A stretch of DNA of 64,000 bases, from assembly GCA_013152275.1 (NCBI GenBank), contig JAADGS010000070.1, positions 1 to 64,000 of the forward strand. The letters are read 5' to 3'. The translations under genes were made by a program, and so were the position numbers. Positions 39,438 through 47,494 of the stretch are shown one piece after another. Numbering within the stretch: position 1 is the stretch's first letter; each line of letters begins with the position of its first letter. The stretch is from Actinomycetota bacterium. GTDB lineage: Bacteria; Actinomycetota; Acidimicrobiia; Spongiisociales; UBA4744. The notes under the pieces were generated by a model. The model was given only the letters and a program-made list of their open reading frames with translations. It had not been told where the DNA came from and did no database searches.

Positions 39438-40570
39438 ACGGCCCTCCAGATCCGCGGGTCGAGCACCGCCTGCATGATCTCGAACACAAGGCGCACGACG
39501 AGTGTGAGCACGCCGATCAGCAGCAAGATGTCCATGACGACCGGCATGTCCTGTGCCGACACCGCATCGAAGAGCAGCGTGCCCATTCCGGCCCATCCGA
39601 CGGACTCTTCGATGATGATCAGGCCGCTGAGCAGGTAGGGCAGGCTGACCACGAGTCTGCCGAGGACCGGCAACACGGCATTTCGCGCGGCATGGTGGTC
39701 CCGCACGACTCGATCCGGAAGCCCTTTGGCCGTAGCGGCCATCACGTAGTCCTCGTGCCTGACGGCGGCGATGGACGTTCTCATCACGAGCAGGAAATCA
39801 CCGTAGGAGAGGACCGCGAAGGCGATCGTCGGAACTGCCGCCAGGAACAGCACGTCGATCGCGAAGCCCAGCATCCCCCGGTAGGCCCACCACCCCACGG
39901 AGACCCCCACGACCAAGACGAGCTTGCCGAGCAGGGGCAGGCCCCGCCGCCTCCCCAAGACTCGAGCCCCGACGACCCCGACGGTGAACACGAGGAGCGT
40001 GGCGATCACGATCGTGACGGTCATTCGCCCCATCACGGCTGCGCGATCGACTCCCAACCAGTCGACGGTGGAACCCAACACACCGTTGCGCACATCGACG
40101 AGCCGGCTCCGGAGGAGGTAGACGAGCATGAATCCGAGGAACGGGGGAAAGATCGTGTACGTGGTGACGGCGAGGAATGTCAAGGTCCTTCCCCTCGCCC
40201 CGCGCCGCCAGCCGGCTATGCGTCCCAGCCACGAACCGAACAGGTACGCAACCCCGATTCCGACCATGAACACGAGAGCGGTCGCAGGAATGGCCCTCAT
40301 CAATTCCCCCGGCCCCACCCAGCCCAACGTGGTCGACCCGAGCCCGTGCGTGACCACGTTGCGGAGCCAGAACAGATACCGAATCAGGATCGGGCGATCG
40401 AGGCCGAGTTGGGTGCGCAACACTTCGAGTTCCGGTCCGGACAGGGAGAGTCGGGACGGTGTCGCGTAGTCGCCGGGAATGAGCGCCTCGACGAGCAGGA
40501 ACATGCCGGCGGTAAACAGCACCAGAGCGACGAGCCCCGAGAGCGTACGCCGAACCAGGTACTTGGTCAC
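39434..40570 (-). CDS. oligopeptide-type ABC transporter permease (DppB-like) with extra membrane segments
   Basis: 378 residues, against about 310 in typical DppB. The N-terminus (YLVRRTLSGLVALVLF) and the LRTQLGLDRPILIRYLFWL region are standard. The EAA motif is in DYVMAATAKGLPDRVVRDHH (274-293). The extra ~65 residues lie at about 180-245 and add two or three membrane segments (VTIVIATLLVFTVGVVGARV and LVLVVGVSVGWWAYRG). It starts at GTG with TAGCCT 6 bases upstream, so the permease pair is probably a leaderless two-gene operon. No ATPase or binding protein accompanies it. Confidence 0.8.
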   Translation of the reverse strand: MTKYLVRRTLSGLVALVLFTAGMFLLVEALIPGDYATPSRLSLSGPELEVLRTQLGLDRPILIRYLFWLRNVVTHGLGSTTLGWVGPGELMRAIPATALVFMVGIGVAYLFGSWLGRIAGWRRGARGRTLTFLAVTTYTIFPPFLGFMLVYLLRSRLVDVRNGVLGSTVDWLGVDRAAVMGRMTVTIVIATLLVFTVGVVGARVLGRRRGLPLLGKLVLVVGVSVGWWAYRGMLGFAIDVLFLAAVPTIAFAVLSYGDFLLVMRTSIAAVRHEDYVMAATAKGLPDRVVRDHHAARNAVLPVLGRLVVSLPYLLSGLIIIEESVGWAGMGTLLFDAVSAQDMPVVMDILLLIGVLTLVVRLVFEIMQAVLDPRIWRAV

Positions 40571-40576
40571 CCGATC

Positions 40577-40582
40577 AGGCTA
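40577..40582 (-). promoter_or_regulatory. -10 element TAGCCT of a leaderless promoter
   Basis: Minus-strand TAGCCT ends 6 bases before the GTG at 40570 of the DppB-like gene. Confidence 0.5.
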
Positions 40583-40614
40583 GCGATATCACCATTGCCG
40601 ACCTTCAGGCGTGG

Positions 40615-41859
40615 TCAGGGCGATCGACCACAGATCGTGTAGCGGTGGCCAAGCCTGCTGGTCCATTCATGGCCGCCGTCGGGAAGGGACTGGTATGTCC
40701 ATCCTGCCTGATGGCGAATGCCATGGTCGTGTCGGCACAGAGGCGCCAGGTTCGTGGGATCGGTGGACCCGCCCTGCGCGTAGGGATCTCGGTGGTCGAG
40801 ATCACAGTCGGTGGCCGGCATGCGGCAACCGGGGAACACACAGGTTCGATCACGAGTCTCCACGAAACGTCGTTGCTCGACGGAGGGCCGCCGGCGGGTG
40901 ATCCCATCGTGGAGGGGAAGCCCGGTGTCGGGATCGGTGACGACGAACCGCCACTCGGCCTCTTCTTGCCGTTCGGCCACCTGACGGGCGATGTCGGCAA
41001 TGACGGGCCCGTATCCGGCCAACTCACCGGGAGCTTCCGACAGACCCGTCAAAGTCTCGAGATCGACATGGATGTCGACGACCCCCCGATCCCTGCTCAC
41101 CGCGCCGGTGCCGTCGGTGACGGCGAGGAGGTCCATGAACACGTCGGCTCGGAGTTGATCCATCGTACGAGGCTCGTCGGTGGTTCTGAGGCTTCGAGCC
41201 AACCTATTGATCGTGCGGGCTATGGCAGCCACCCGATGCGGCGGCAGGTCGAAACCCAGCAGATTGGCGGTCCCGGACTCGGTCGGCTGCACCACCACCC
41301 TGCGATCCGCCACCGCTTCGACATAACGCACTTCGGCCTGTTGGGGATCGGTTTCGATACACAGCCGCCGTAACCGAGCCGTCAACTGCCCGGTTGTCCA
41401 CTGTGGGGCCATGTCCAACACCCGCTCCACGACTTCCCGGGCAGTCTCCATCGAAAGATGCGAAGTGGCCACGATGATGGCTTTGGCGCGACGTACATCG
41501 ATGTGGCCGGCGGCCAACAGCCCCCAGACCTGTGGGAGACGCAGCTTGAGGTCCAGCGCCCAGCCCAGCTCTGTGTCGGCGGCACGACGAGTCAGGCGCA
41601 GTGCCGCCCGGATCTCGGCAGCCGCCGACTCCTCGGCCAGTCGCCGATCGTCATCGAGTTGGTGCATGTGGTCGACCACGGCGGCCATGTCCTCATACAC
41701 ATGGGCCGTGTAGCACGACACCATTCGCTGATGGGCTCGCAACACGACAACCCGGTCATGACCAGACAACTTCCCGACATCGATCGACGCCAGGAACGCG
41801 GCCAGAGCCGGCCCCGGCTCCATCTCGGCCAAACGCTGCGGTATCGAGGTATCGAACAT
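40615..41859 (-). CDS. DUF222/HNH endonuclease domain protein (13E12 repeat family)
   Basis: 414 residues. The N-terminal two-thirds is the DUF222 helical domain (RLAEESAAAEIRAALRL, LPQVWGLLAAGHIDVRRAKA). The C-terminus is an HNH domain: CVFPGCRMPATDCDLDHRDP, then GGSTDPTNLAPLCRHDHGIRH, with zinc-type cysteines and the catalytic His pair. These genes occur in many copies in actinobacteria and are linked to mobile DNA, but their biochemical role is unproven. It sits between two near-identical tRNA-Glu genes. The ATG follows TACGAT by 8 bases. Confidence 0.88.
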   Translation of the reverse strand: MFDTSIPQRLAEMEPGPALAAFLASIDVGKLSGHDRVVVLRAHQRMVSCYTAHVYEDMAAVVDHMHQLDDDRRLAEESAAAEIRAALRLTRRAADTELGWALDLKLRLPQVWGLLAAGHIDVRRAKAIIVATSHLSMETAREVVERVLDMAPQWTTGQLTARLRRLCIETDPQQAEVRYVEAVADRRVVVQPTESGTANLLGFDLPPHRVAAIARTINRLARSLRTTDEPRTMDQLRADVFMDLLAVTDGTGAVSRDRGVVDIHVDLETLTGLSEAPGELAGYGPVIADIARQVAERQEEAEWRFVVTDPDTGLPLHDGITRRRPSVEQRRFVETRDRTCVFPGCRMPATDCDLDHRDPYAQGGSTDPTNLAPLCRHDHGIRHQAGWTYQSLPDGGHEWTSRLGHRYTICGRSP

Positions 41860-41867
41860 ACGTTCGT

Positions 41868-41873
41868 ATCGTA
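41868..41873 (-). promoter_or_regulatory. -10 element TACGAT of a leaderless promoter
   Basis: Minus-strand TACGAT ends 8 bases before the ATG at 41859 of the HNH gene. Confidence 0.45.
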
Positions 41874-41981
41874 CCAGGCCCCCCCGACAGAATTGCCGAC
41901 CCGCGATGAGGGACGTACGCCGCCGGACCCGCCGGTACGGAAGGAGAGCGGCCCGTCGGAGAGATCACGAGCGAATCCGCA

Positions 41982-42022
41982 CTGGTAGCCCCGACCAGAT
42001 TCGAACTGGCGTTACCGGCTTG
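41982..42022 (-). repeat. 41-bp exact repeat shared with 38309-38349 (tRNA-Glu 3' halves)
   Basis: The 3' 41 bases of both tRNA-Glu genes are identical and in the same orientation. They flank a 3.6 kb segment holding tRNA-Gln, two permease genes and the HNH gene. Confidence 0.9.
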
Positions 42023-42057
42023 AAAGGCCGGCGTCCTGGGCCGCTGGACGACGGGGC
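41982..42057 (-). tRNA. trnE: tRNA-Glu (anticodon UUC)
   Basis: 76 bases with encoded CCA. The anticodon loop CTTTCAA gives UUC. It is identical to tRNA-Glu(CUC) over its 3' 41 bases and has the same G1-U72 pair. A TATCAT hexamer about 15 bases upstream (42073-42078) is a possible -10. Confidence 0.93.
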
Positions 42058-42132
42058 CACGATGACGGAACGATGATAGGCGCCCAGAAGCATGCCGCCA
42101 GTTGGGCAGCCTCCCCGAAGGCCACGAAGAAC

Positions 42133-42885
42133 TCAAAGCCGTCCCGCCTCGATGATCCTCTGGAGGAACTGTTGGGTCCTCGTCGCTTTCGGATTGGTGA
42201 AGATCTCCTCGGGTGGTGCCTGCTCGAGGATACGACCGCCGTCGAGGAAGCAGACCTGATCGGCGATCTCACGGGCAAAACCCATCTCGTGCGTCGCGAT
42301 GAGCATCGTCATGCCCGAAGCCTTCAGATCGCGGATCACTCCGAGAACCTCGCCGACGAGCTCGGGGTCGAGCGCCGACGTCACCTCGTCGAAGAGCATG
42401 AGATCCGGCTGCATCGCCAACGCCCGAACGATGGCGACACGCTGCTGCTGGCCGCCGGAGAGACGATCCGGATACTCCGACGCCTTGTCGGCGAGGCCGA
42501 AGCGCTCCAACAGCGTCATCGCCGCGTCCTCCGCCTCCTCGTCGTCCACACCGAGAGCCTTGCGAGGTCCGAGGGTGATGTTGTCGAGCACCATCATGTG
42601 CGGGAAGAGATTGAACGACTGGAACACGATCCCGATGTGCCGTCGCACATCGTTCGGACTCACTCCCCTCTCTGTCGTCACCTTGCCGTCGAGCAGGATC
42701 CTGCCCGCGTCGATCGCCTCGAGAAGATTCACACACTTGAGCAGGGTCGATTTGCCGGAACCCGACGAGCCGATCAGACAGAAGACCTCGTGCTCACCGA
42801 CCTGGAGATCTATGTCGTCGAGAACGAGCAGATCTCCGAACGACTTACGGACCTTCTCGAGCATGAGTTTCGGTGTCGCCCTCAT
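42133..42885 (-). CDS. polar amino-acid ABC transporter ATP-binding protein (GlnQ-like)
   Basis: 250 residues: Walker A GSSGSGKST, Q-loop IVFQSFNLFPHM, signature LSGGQQQRVAIVRA, Walker B LMLFDEVTSALDPE and H-loop IATHEMGFA, all typical of amino-acid importers. It starts 4 bases before the permease stop (ATGA overlap), so it is the last gene of a binding protein-permease-ATPase operon. It supplies energy at the inner face of the membrane. Confidence 0.92.
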   Translation of the reverse strand: MRATPKLMLEKVRKSFGDLLVLDDIDLQVGEHEVFCLIGSSGSGKSTLLKCVNLLEAIDAGRILLDGKVTTERGVSPNDVRRHIGIVFQSFNLFPHMMVLDNITLGPRKALGVDDEEAEDAAMTLLERFGLADKASEYPDRLSGGQQQRVAIVRALAMQPDLMLFDEVTSALDPELVGEVLGVIRDLKASGMTMLIATHEMGFAREIADQVCFLDGGRILEQAPPEEIFTNPKATRTQQFLQRIIEAGRL

Positions 42886-43772
42886 ACGAGCATCCCACTC
42901 GACCGGCGCCGACGGTCACGCTCCGCATACCAGTCGGTGAATCGCGCAAGGGGGACACTCACTGCGAGGAACAGCAGTGCCGCCGCGACGAGCCCCGTGT
43001 TGTTGAAATTCAGCGCCGCATAGATCTGCGCTTCGCGCACCGCCTCCCGCGCCCCGAGGATGCTCACCAGCGCAACGTCCTTCTGGAGACTGACGAAACC
43101 GTTGAGGAGCGGTGGGATGACGTTCCGCACCGCCTGGGGCAGCACGACATAGCGCAGCGACTGACCCTGGCTGAGCGCGAGAGACCTCGCCGCCGCACGC
43201 TGGCTCGGGTGCACCGAATCGATACCCGCCCGGTACACCTCCGCGGTGTACGCGCTGTACGAGATGACGAGTGACGCAACGGCCCAGAACACCGGGCTGG
43301 ACGGCACCCCGTGAAGACCGAGGGCGGGGACCCCGAAACCGAGCAGCAAGAGGAGGAGCAGCAGGGGGATACCACGAATCAGATCGGTGTATCCCACGGC
43401 GAGGATTCGCAGCGGGAAGTACACGGGACCGTGAAGACTGCGCATCACCGCGATGATGAGCGAGATGATCAGGATCAGGGCTTCGGCGACGAGGAACATC
43501 TTCACGTCGAGCCAGAACCCGGCAAGCACGTCCGGCCACACCTTGGCGAAATGGGCGCCCGAGAAGAACTGTTTCTGCACTTTCGGCCACGTCGGGGAGC
43601 TCAGCACCGCCCAGATGACGATCGTGAAGAACACGACGGTGCTGCCCATGGCGATCAGCGCGGCCCGCGCCCCTTCCTGGGCACGCAGATCACGCCACCG
43701 CTGAGGCAGGCTCCGACTCGACCACCCGCGGGACGTCGGCTCGACGTCCCGCGGTGGTCCGAACAGTCTCAT
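42882..43772 (-). CDS. polar amino-acid ABC transporter permease
   Basis: 296 residues. A ~40-residue cytoplasmic N-terminal tail precedes about five membrane segments. The family motif (PF00528) is seen in IRGIPLLLLLLLLG, AEVYRAGIDSVHPSQRAAAR and the EAA loop LVSILGAREAVREAQ. His/Glu/Gln-type permeases act as homo- or heterodimers; only one permease gene is present, so a homodimer is likely. It starts directly at the binding-protein stop (no gap). Confidence 0.88.
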   Translation of the reverse strand: MRLFGPPRDVEPTSRGWSSRSLPQRWRDLRAQEGARAALIAMGSTVVFFTIVIWAVLSSPTWPKVQKQFFSGAHFAKVWPDVLAGFWLDVKMFLVAEALILIISLIIAVMRSLHGPVYFPLRILAVGYTDLIRGIPLLLLLLLLGFGVPALGLHGVPSSPVFWAVASLVISYSAYTAEVYRAGIDSVHPSQRAAARSLALSQGQSLRYVVLPQAVRNVIPPLLNGFVSLQKDVALVSILGAREAVREAQIYAALNFNNTGLVAAALLFLAVSVPLARFTDWYAERDRRRRSSGMLV

Positions 43773-44621
43773 CTAGGGAGTGATCACAGGCGCTCCGGTG
43801 GCATCCGAAAGCCACTGCTTCTCGATCCCTGCGAGTTCCCCGTTGTCCTTGAGCTTCTGCAAGGCATCGTTCACACAGGCTCGCAGCGGGTTGTCCTTCT
43901 GGAACAGCATGCCGAACTGCTCGGGATTGTCCCCCACCGACGGGAACTGACCGACGACCGAGGAACCCTCGATCTCGACCGCGCTGATGTAGAACGCCGT
44001 CGGCAGGTCGACGACGATCCCATCGATCTGACCGGCCTCCATCGCGAGTTTCGCGTCGTTGTTCGTGTCATAGACGAACGGCTCCGTGTCAGGCTTGATC
44101 TCGTTCTCGATGTACTGAAGGCTCGTCGTACCGATCTGGGCGCCGAGCTTCAACTTCTTCACATCGGCCATTGTCTTCGCGCTCGCTGCAGGCGAGGTGT
44201 CGAAGGCCACGAGCGCCTGATTGACGTTGTAGTAGCCGTCGCTGAAGTCGACGACCTGGGCCCGCTCCGGCGTGATCGAGATCTGGTTGATATCGAAGTC
44301 GAAGTTCTTCTCACCCGGCTGGTACGAGTTGTTGAACGGAACCACCACCCAGGTGACCTCGTCGGGCGAGAATCCCAGTTCCTTGGCAACCGCGTACGCA
44401 ACCGCACTCTCGAAACCCTTGCCATTCGAAGGGTCGTTCTCCTCGAACCACGGCGGGAACGCCGGGTCGTCCGTTCCTATCGTCAACACACCAGGGGTGA
44501 CGAGCCGCAGGTCGCCCTTCGCGCACGACGTCCCTCCACTACCAGCGGTCGTACCGCTCGAACATGCTGCAATGACCATGGCGAGCACGGCCACGAAAAT
44601 GAGCCAGCGTCCCTTATTCAT
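43773..44621 (-). CDS. amino-acid ABC transporter substrate-binding lipoprotein
   Basis: 282 residues from an ATG behind a strong GGAGGAGGAAGG site. Signal peptide with lipobox VIAAC (Cys20). The mature part is the type-II periplasmic fold of family-3 binding proteins: LTIGTDDPAFPPWFEEND (the substrate-contacting start), GFESAVAYAVAKELG, FDFDINQISITPERAQ and VVDFSDGYYNVNQALV. The ligand, likely a polar or acidic amino acid, cannot be assigned. First gene of the operon. A possible -10 (TAGGCT) lies about 30 bases upstream. Confidence 0.9.
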   Translation of the reverse strand: MNKGRWLIFVAVLAMVIAACSSGTTAGSGGTSCAKGDLRLVTPGVLTIGTDDPAFPPWFEENDPSNGKGFESAVAYAVAKELGFSPDEVTWVVVPFNNSYQPGEKNFDFDINQISITPERAQVVDFSDGYYNVNQALVAFDTSPAASAKTMADVKKLKLGAQIGTTSLQYIENEIKPDTEPFVYDTNNDAKLAMEAGQIDGIVVDLPTAFYISAVEIEGSSVVGQFPSVGDNPEQFGMLFQKDNPLRACVNDALQKLKDNGELAGIEKQWLSDATGAPVITP

Positions 44622-44735
44622 CCTTCCTCCTCCATGCGACTTCCTGAGCCTAGTGCCGCCCCGCCCACGTTCTGACAGAGTCATGGCCGGCACCGGCCTG
44701 GCACGACCCTGTGGACCCGAACGGGAGACCGGCCC

Positions 44736-46190
44736 TCAGGATTCCAGTCGTGCCGCGACGTCGCGGAGGCGGTGAAGGGTCACTTCCTTGCCGAGGATCT
44801 CGAGCGATTCGAACAGCGGAGGGCTCACCGACGATCCGGTCACGGCGACACGAACCGGCTGAAGGCCTCGACGTGCGCCAATGCCCAGATCCTCCAGCAT
44901 CGCGCGAAGCGCAGACTCGATCGCTGCGTGATCCCACTCTGCGAGACGTCCGAGGCGTTCGATCGCAGCCACCAGCACAGCCGGGGCCGTCTCATGGCCG
45001 AGCACTTTCCGCCACGACTTCTCGTCATATTCCAGTCGGTCGGTGAAGACGAAAGCGACCATCGGTGCAACTTCGGTGAGGCTCTTCACACGCTCCTGAA
45101 TCAGCGGCGAGACCTTGCGGAACCGTTCACGCTCGTCATCGGTGAGCGTCCGCCCGATCGAAACTTCCACGAAAGGAACCGCCCTCGACACGAAGCCGTC
45201 GGCATCGAGGTTTCGGATGTAGACGCCGTTCATCCACTCCAACTTCGCCGGATCGAAGACGGCCGGGTTCTTGGAAACGTCGGCAAGGTCGAATCGCTCG
45301 ACGGCCTGCTCCTTCGTGAACACCGTGACGTCCGGTTCGTAGGACCACCCGAGCAGCGCGAGGTAGTTGAACATCGCTTCCGGAAGGATCCCCCGGTCCC
45401 TGTATGCCTGCACGGAGACGTCACCATGACGCTTGGAGAGTTTCTTCCCGTCCGGACCGAACAGCAGCGGCAGGTGGGCGTATGTCGCAACAGGTGCGCC
45501 CATCGCCTTCGTGATGAGGATGTGCTTCGGAGTGGAAGAGAGCAGGTCCTCACCCCGCACGACATGGGTGATCCCGTAATCGACGTCGTCGACCGTCGAT
45601 GCCAGGTGGTAGGTGGGTGATCCGTCGGATCGCAACAGGATGAAATCGTCCACGTCCGCATGGTCGAATCGCATCTCGCCACGCACGAGATCCTGAAACC
45701 GGGTCTCACCGGGGCGCGGGACGGCCAGCCGCAATGCCGACGCCTCTCCGGAGTCCTTGCGCTGCGCGGCTTCCTCGGGGTCGATCAGCCGGCAGACGCC
45801 GTCGTACCCCGAGAACCCGCCTTGCGCCCTGGCCAACTCTCTGCGCCTCGTCAACTCGTCGGGAGTGCAGAAACACCGATACGCCTTCCCTTGATCCAAC
45901 AACGCATCGGCGACCTCCCTGTAGCGGTCGAGTCGGTCGGATTGCCGGTAGGAGCCGTGCGGGCCTCCGACGCCGACCCCTTCATCCCAGTCCAGGCCAA
46001 GCCACCTCAAGCTCTCTTGCGCATCGTCCTCGTACTCGCGGTGGGAGCGAACCGAGTCGGTGTCGTCGATCCGCACGATGAACACGCCACCCTCATGCCG
46101 TGCGAACAGCCAGTTGAAGAGCGCCGATCGGAGATTGCCGATGTGGAGGGGCCCTGTCGGTGAGGGCGCGATGCGGACACGAACGCTCAC
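44736..46190 (-). CDS. gltX: glutamyl-tRNA synthetase
   Basis: 484 residues, class Ic synthetase. HIGH motif PSPTGPLHIGN at 9-19, VRIDDTDSVRSHREY, the zinc-like CFCTPDEL, RGEDLLSSTPKH and the KMSKS motif in KKLSKRHGD. The anticodon-binding domain (about 330-484) is complete. It attaches glutamate to tRNA-Glu. As GatCAB and a tRNA-Gln with a U1-A72 pair are also in this window, it may be non-discriminating and also charge tRNA-Gln; that is an inference. The start overlaps the FAH-gene stop by 4 bases, so it is the last gene of the ilvE operon. Confidence 0.93.
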   Translation of the reverse strand: MSVRVRIAPSPTGPLHIGNLRSALFNWLFARHEGGVFIVRIDDTDSVRSHREYEDDAQESLRWLGLDWDEGVGVGGPHGSYRQSDRLDRYREVADALLDQGKAYRCFCTPDELTRRRELARAQGGFSGYDGVCRLIDPEEAAQRKDSGEASALRLAVPRPGETRFQDLVRGEMRFDHADVDDFILLRSDGSPTYHLASTVDDVDYGITHVVRGEDLLSSTPKHILITKAMGAPVATYAHLPLLFGPDGKKLSKRHGDVSVQAYRDRGILPEAMFNYLALLGWSYEPDVTVFTKEQAVERFDLADVSKNPAVFDPAKLEWMNGVYIRNLDADGFVSRAVPFVEVSIGRTLTDDERERFRKVSPLIQERVKSLTEVAPMVAFVFTDRLEYDEKSWRKVLGHETAPAVLVAAIERLGRLAEWDHAAIESALRAMLEDLGIGARRGLQPVRVAVTGSSVSPPLFESLEILGKEVTLHRLRDVAARLES

Positions 46191-46948
46191 GAGGCCGCCA
46201 CCTGATTGGACAGAACGCCGATGCGGTCGATCTCGATATCGACTCTGTCACCGGGAAGCATCGGCCCTGCTCCGGACGGTGTGCCGGTGAGGATGACGTC
46301 CCCCGGCAGCAGCGTCATCACCTCGGAGATGAACTCGATCAGTTCATCCACACCGAACACCATGTCGGCGGTCGACCCGGACTGCCTCGTCTCTCCATTG
46401 ACCCGCGCCGACACGGCCAGACCCTCTCGAGGATCCAGCTCGGTCTCGATCGCCGGACCGAGTGGACAAAACGTGTCGAACCCTTTGCCTCGCGTCCACT
46501 GCCCGTCGCGGAGTTGCAGGTCGCGAGCCGTGACATCGTTGGCCGCGGTGTAGCCGAAGATGACCGACTCGGCCTCTTCCGCCTTGACATGATGCGCGAC
46601 ACTGCCGATCACCACCGCCAGTTCTGCCTCGTGGTGCACGTTCTTCGAGATCCGCGGATACATGATCGGGGCGCCGGGGCCGATCACCGCCGTGGCAGGC
46701 TTGAGAAACATGATCGGCTCCGAGGGAACACCGGAACCCATCTCCTCCGCGTGTGCAGCGTAGTTCTTGCCGACACAGACGATCTTCGTCGGAAAGACCG
46801 GGGCCAGGAGTTTCGCCTCTTTGTAGGGGATGATGGCGTCGGTCTGTCGCCAGGCCACGAACGGACTGCCCTCGTAGACTCGAATGCCGTCCTGTTCGGG
46901 GACGCCGTAGGCAATCCCCTCGCCGGTCTGGAGCCGCACGACCTTCAT
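46187..46948 (-). CDS. fumarylacetoacetate hydrolase (FAH) family protein
   Basis: 253 residues, C-terminal FAH domain of the single-domain type. KIVCVGKNYAAHAEEMG (51-67), the metal-binding Glu-x-Glu in HHEAELAVVIG, GYTAANDVTARDLQ, KGFDTFCPLGPAI and DVILTGTPSGAGPMLPGD are all family hallmarks. Members include acylpyruvate hydrolases, oxaloacetate decarboxylases and 2-hydroxyhepta-dienedioate isomerases; the reaction cannot be read. No clear ribosome site. It lies 43 bases after the 163-residue gene and is coupled to gltX. Confidence 0.88.
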   Translation of the reverse strand: MKVVRLQTGEGIAYGVPEQDGIRVYEGSPFVAWRQTDAIIPYKEAKLLAPVFPTKIVCVGKNYAAHAEEMGSGVPSEPIMFLKPATAVIGPGAPIMYPRISKNVHHEAELAVVIGSVAHHVKAEEAESVIFGYTAANDVTARDLQLRDGQWTRGKGFDTFCPLGPAIETELDPREGLAVSARVNGETRQSGSTADMVFGVDELIEFISEVMTLLPGDVILTGTPSGAGPMLPGDRVDIEIDRIGVLSNQVAAS

Positions 46949-46991
46949 CGGTGCGACCGCTCGACGTCGCGCACGCCTGAACGACCCTGCA

Positions 46992-47483
46992 TCAGGCGGC
47001 CAGCATGTCGAGAAGCTCGGCCGGGCTCGCGGTGAGCTTCTCGTCCGGCACGGTCCGCAAGAAGGAACGGCCCTTGTCCCGTTCGTGGGCGGCATGGTCG
47101 ATCGCGGCGCGTCTGGCATCCGAAAGGACACCCGCGACTTGTCCCGGAAGACCTTCCGGACGCAACCCGAGCAGGATCAAAGCAACCTCGACATCTTCGG
47201 ACATCGGCCCCCGTCCCGCCAAAGCCGCTCTGGCGCCGGCAACCGTGGCAACGATCCGTTCGAGCGTATCCGGGCGATCGCCTCGATCGAACTCGGCGCC
47301 GCGGACGAGACGCAACACCCAGCCGGCGTCCGGACCGGGACGGCCAAACGACCCGCCCCACACCGCCTGTTCGGGGGTGGTGATCTCTCCGGGCCGCCGT
47401 TGTTTCCAGGCCGCCGCCTCAGACGCCAGACCCGGGCGAGGCAGGTCGGCGCGGTTCAGTTCGATGTTGGGTTGTTGGGCCAC
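46992..47483 (-). CDS. hypothetical protein in the ilvE-gltX operon
   Basis: 163 residues, soluble, with no signal or membrane segment. The N-terminal ~60 residues are polar and contain WKQRRPGEITTPEQAVWGGS. The rest is helical (TLERIVATVAGARAAL, GLPGQVAGVLSDARRAAIDH). No known family. It starts at GTG, and its AGGAGG ribosome site overlaps the ilvE stop region 12 bases upstream, so it is clearly in the operon. Function unknown. Confidence 0.65.
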   Translation of the reverse strand: MAQQPNIELNRADLPRPGLASEAAAWKQRRPGEITTPEQAVWGGSFGRPGPDAGWVLRLVRGAEFDRGDRPDTLERIVATVAGARAALAGRGPMSEDVEVALILLGLRPEGLPGQVAGVLSDARRAAIDHAAHERDKGRSFLRTVPDEKLTASPAELLDMLAA

Positions 47484-47494
47484 CGGTCAGCCTC

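Noticed and set aside
38309-42057. Integrated prophage or ICE
   Set aside because: Repeated tRNA ends suggest it, but no integrase, excisionase, relaxase or phage gene is visible.
44681-44700. GGCCGG/CCGGCC inverted repeat between gltX and the binding-protein gene
   Set aside because: Six bp with a 2-base loop is too tight and short to call a terminator.
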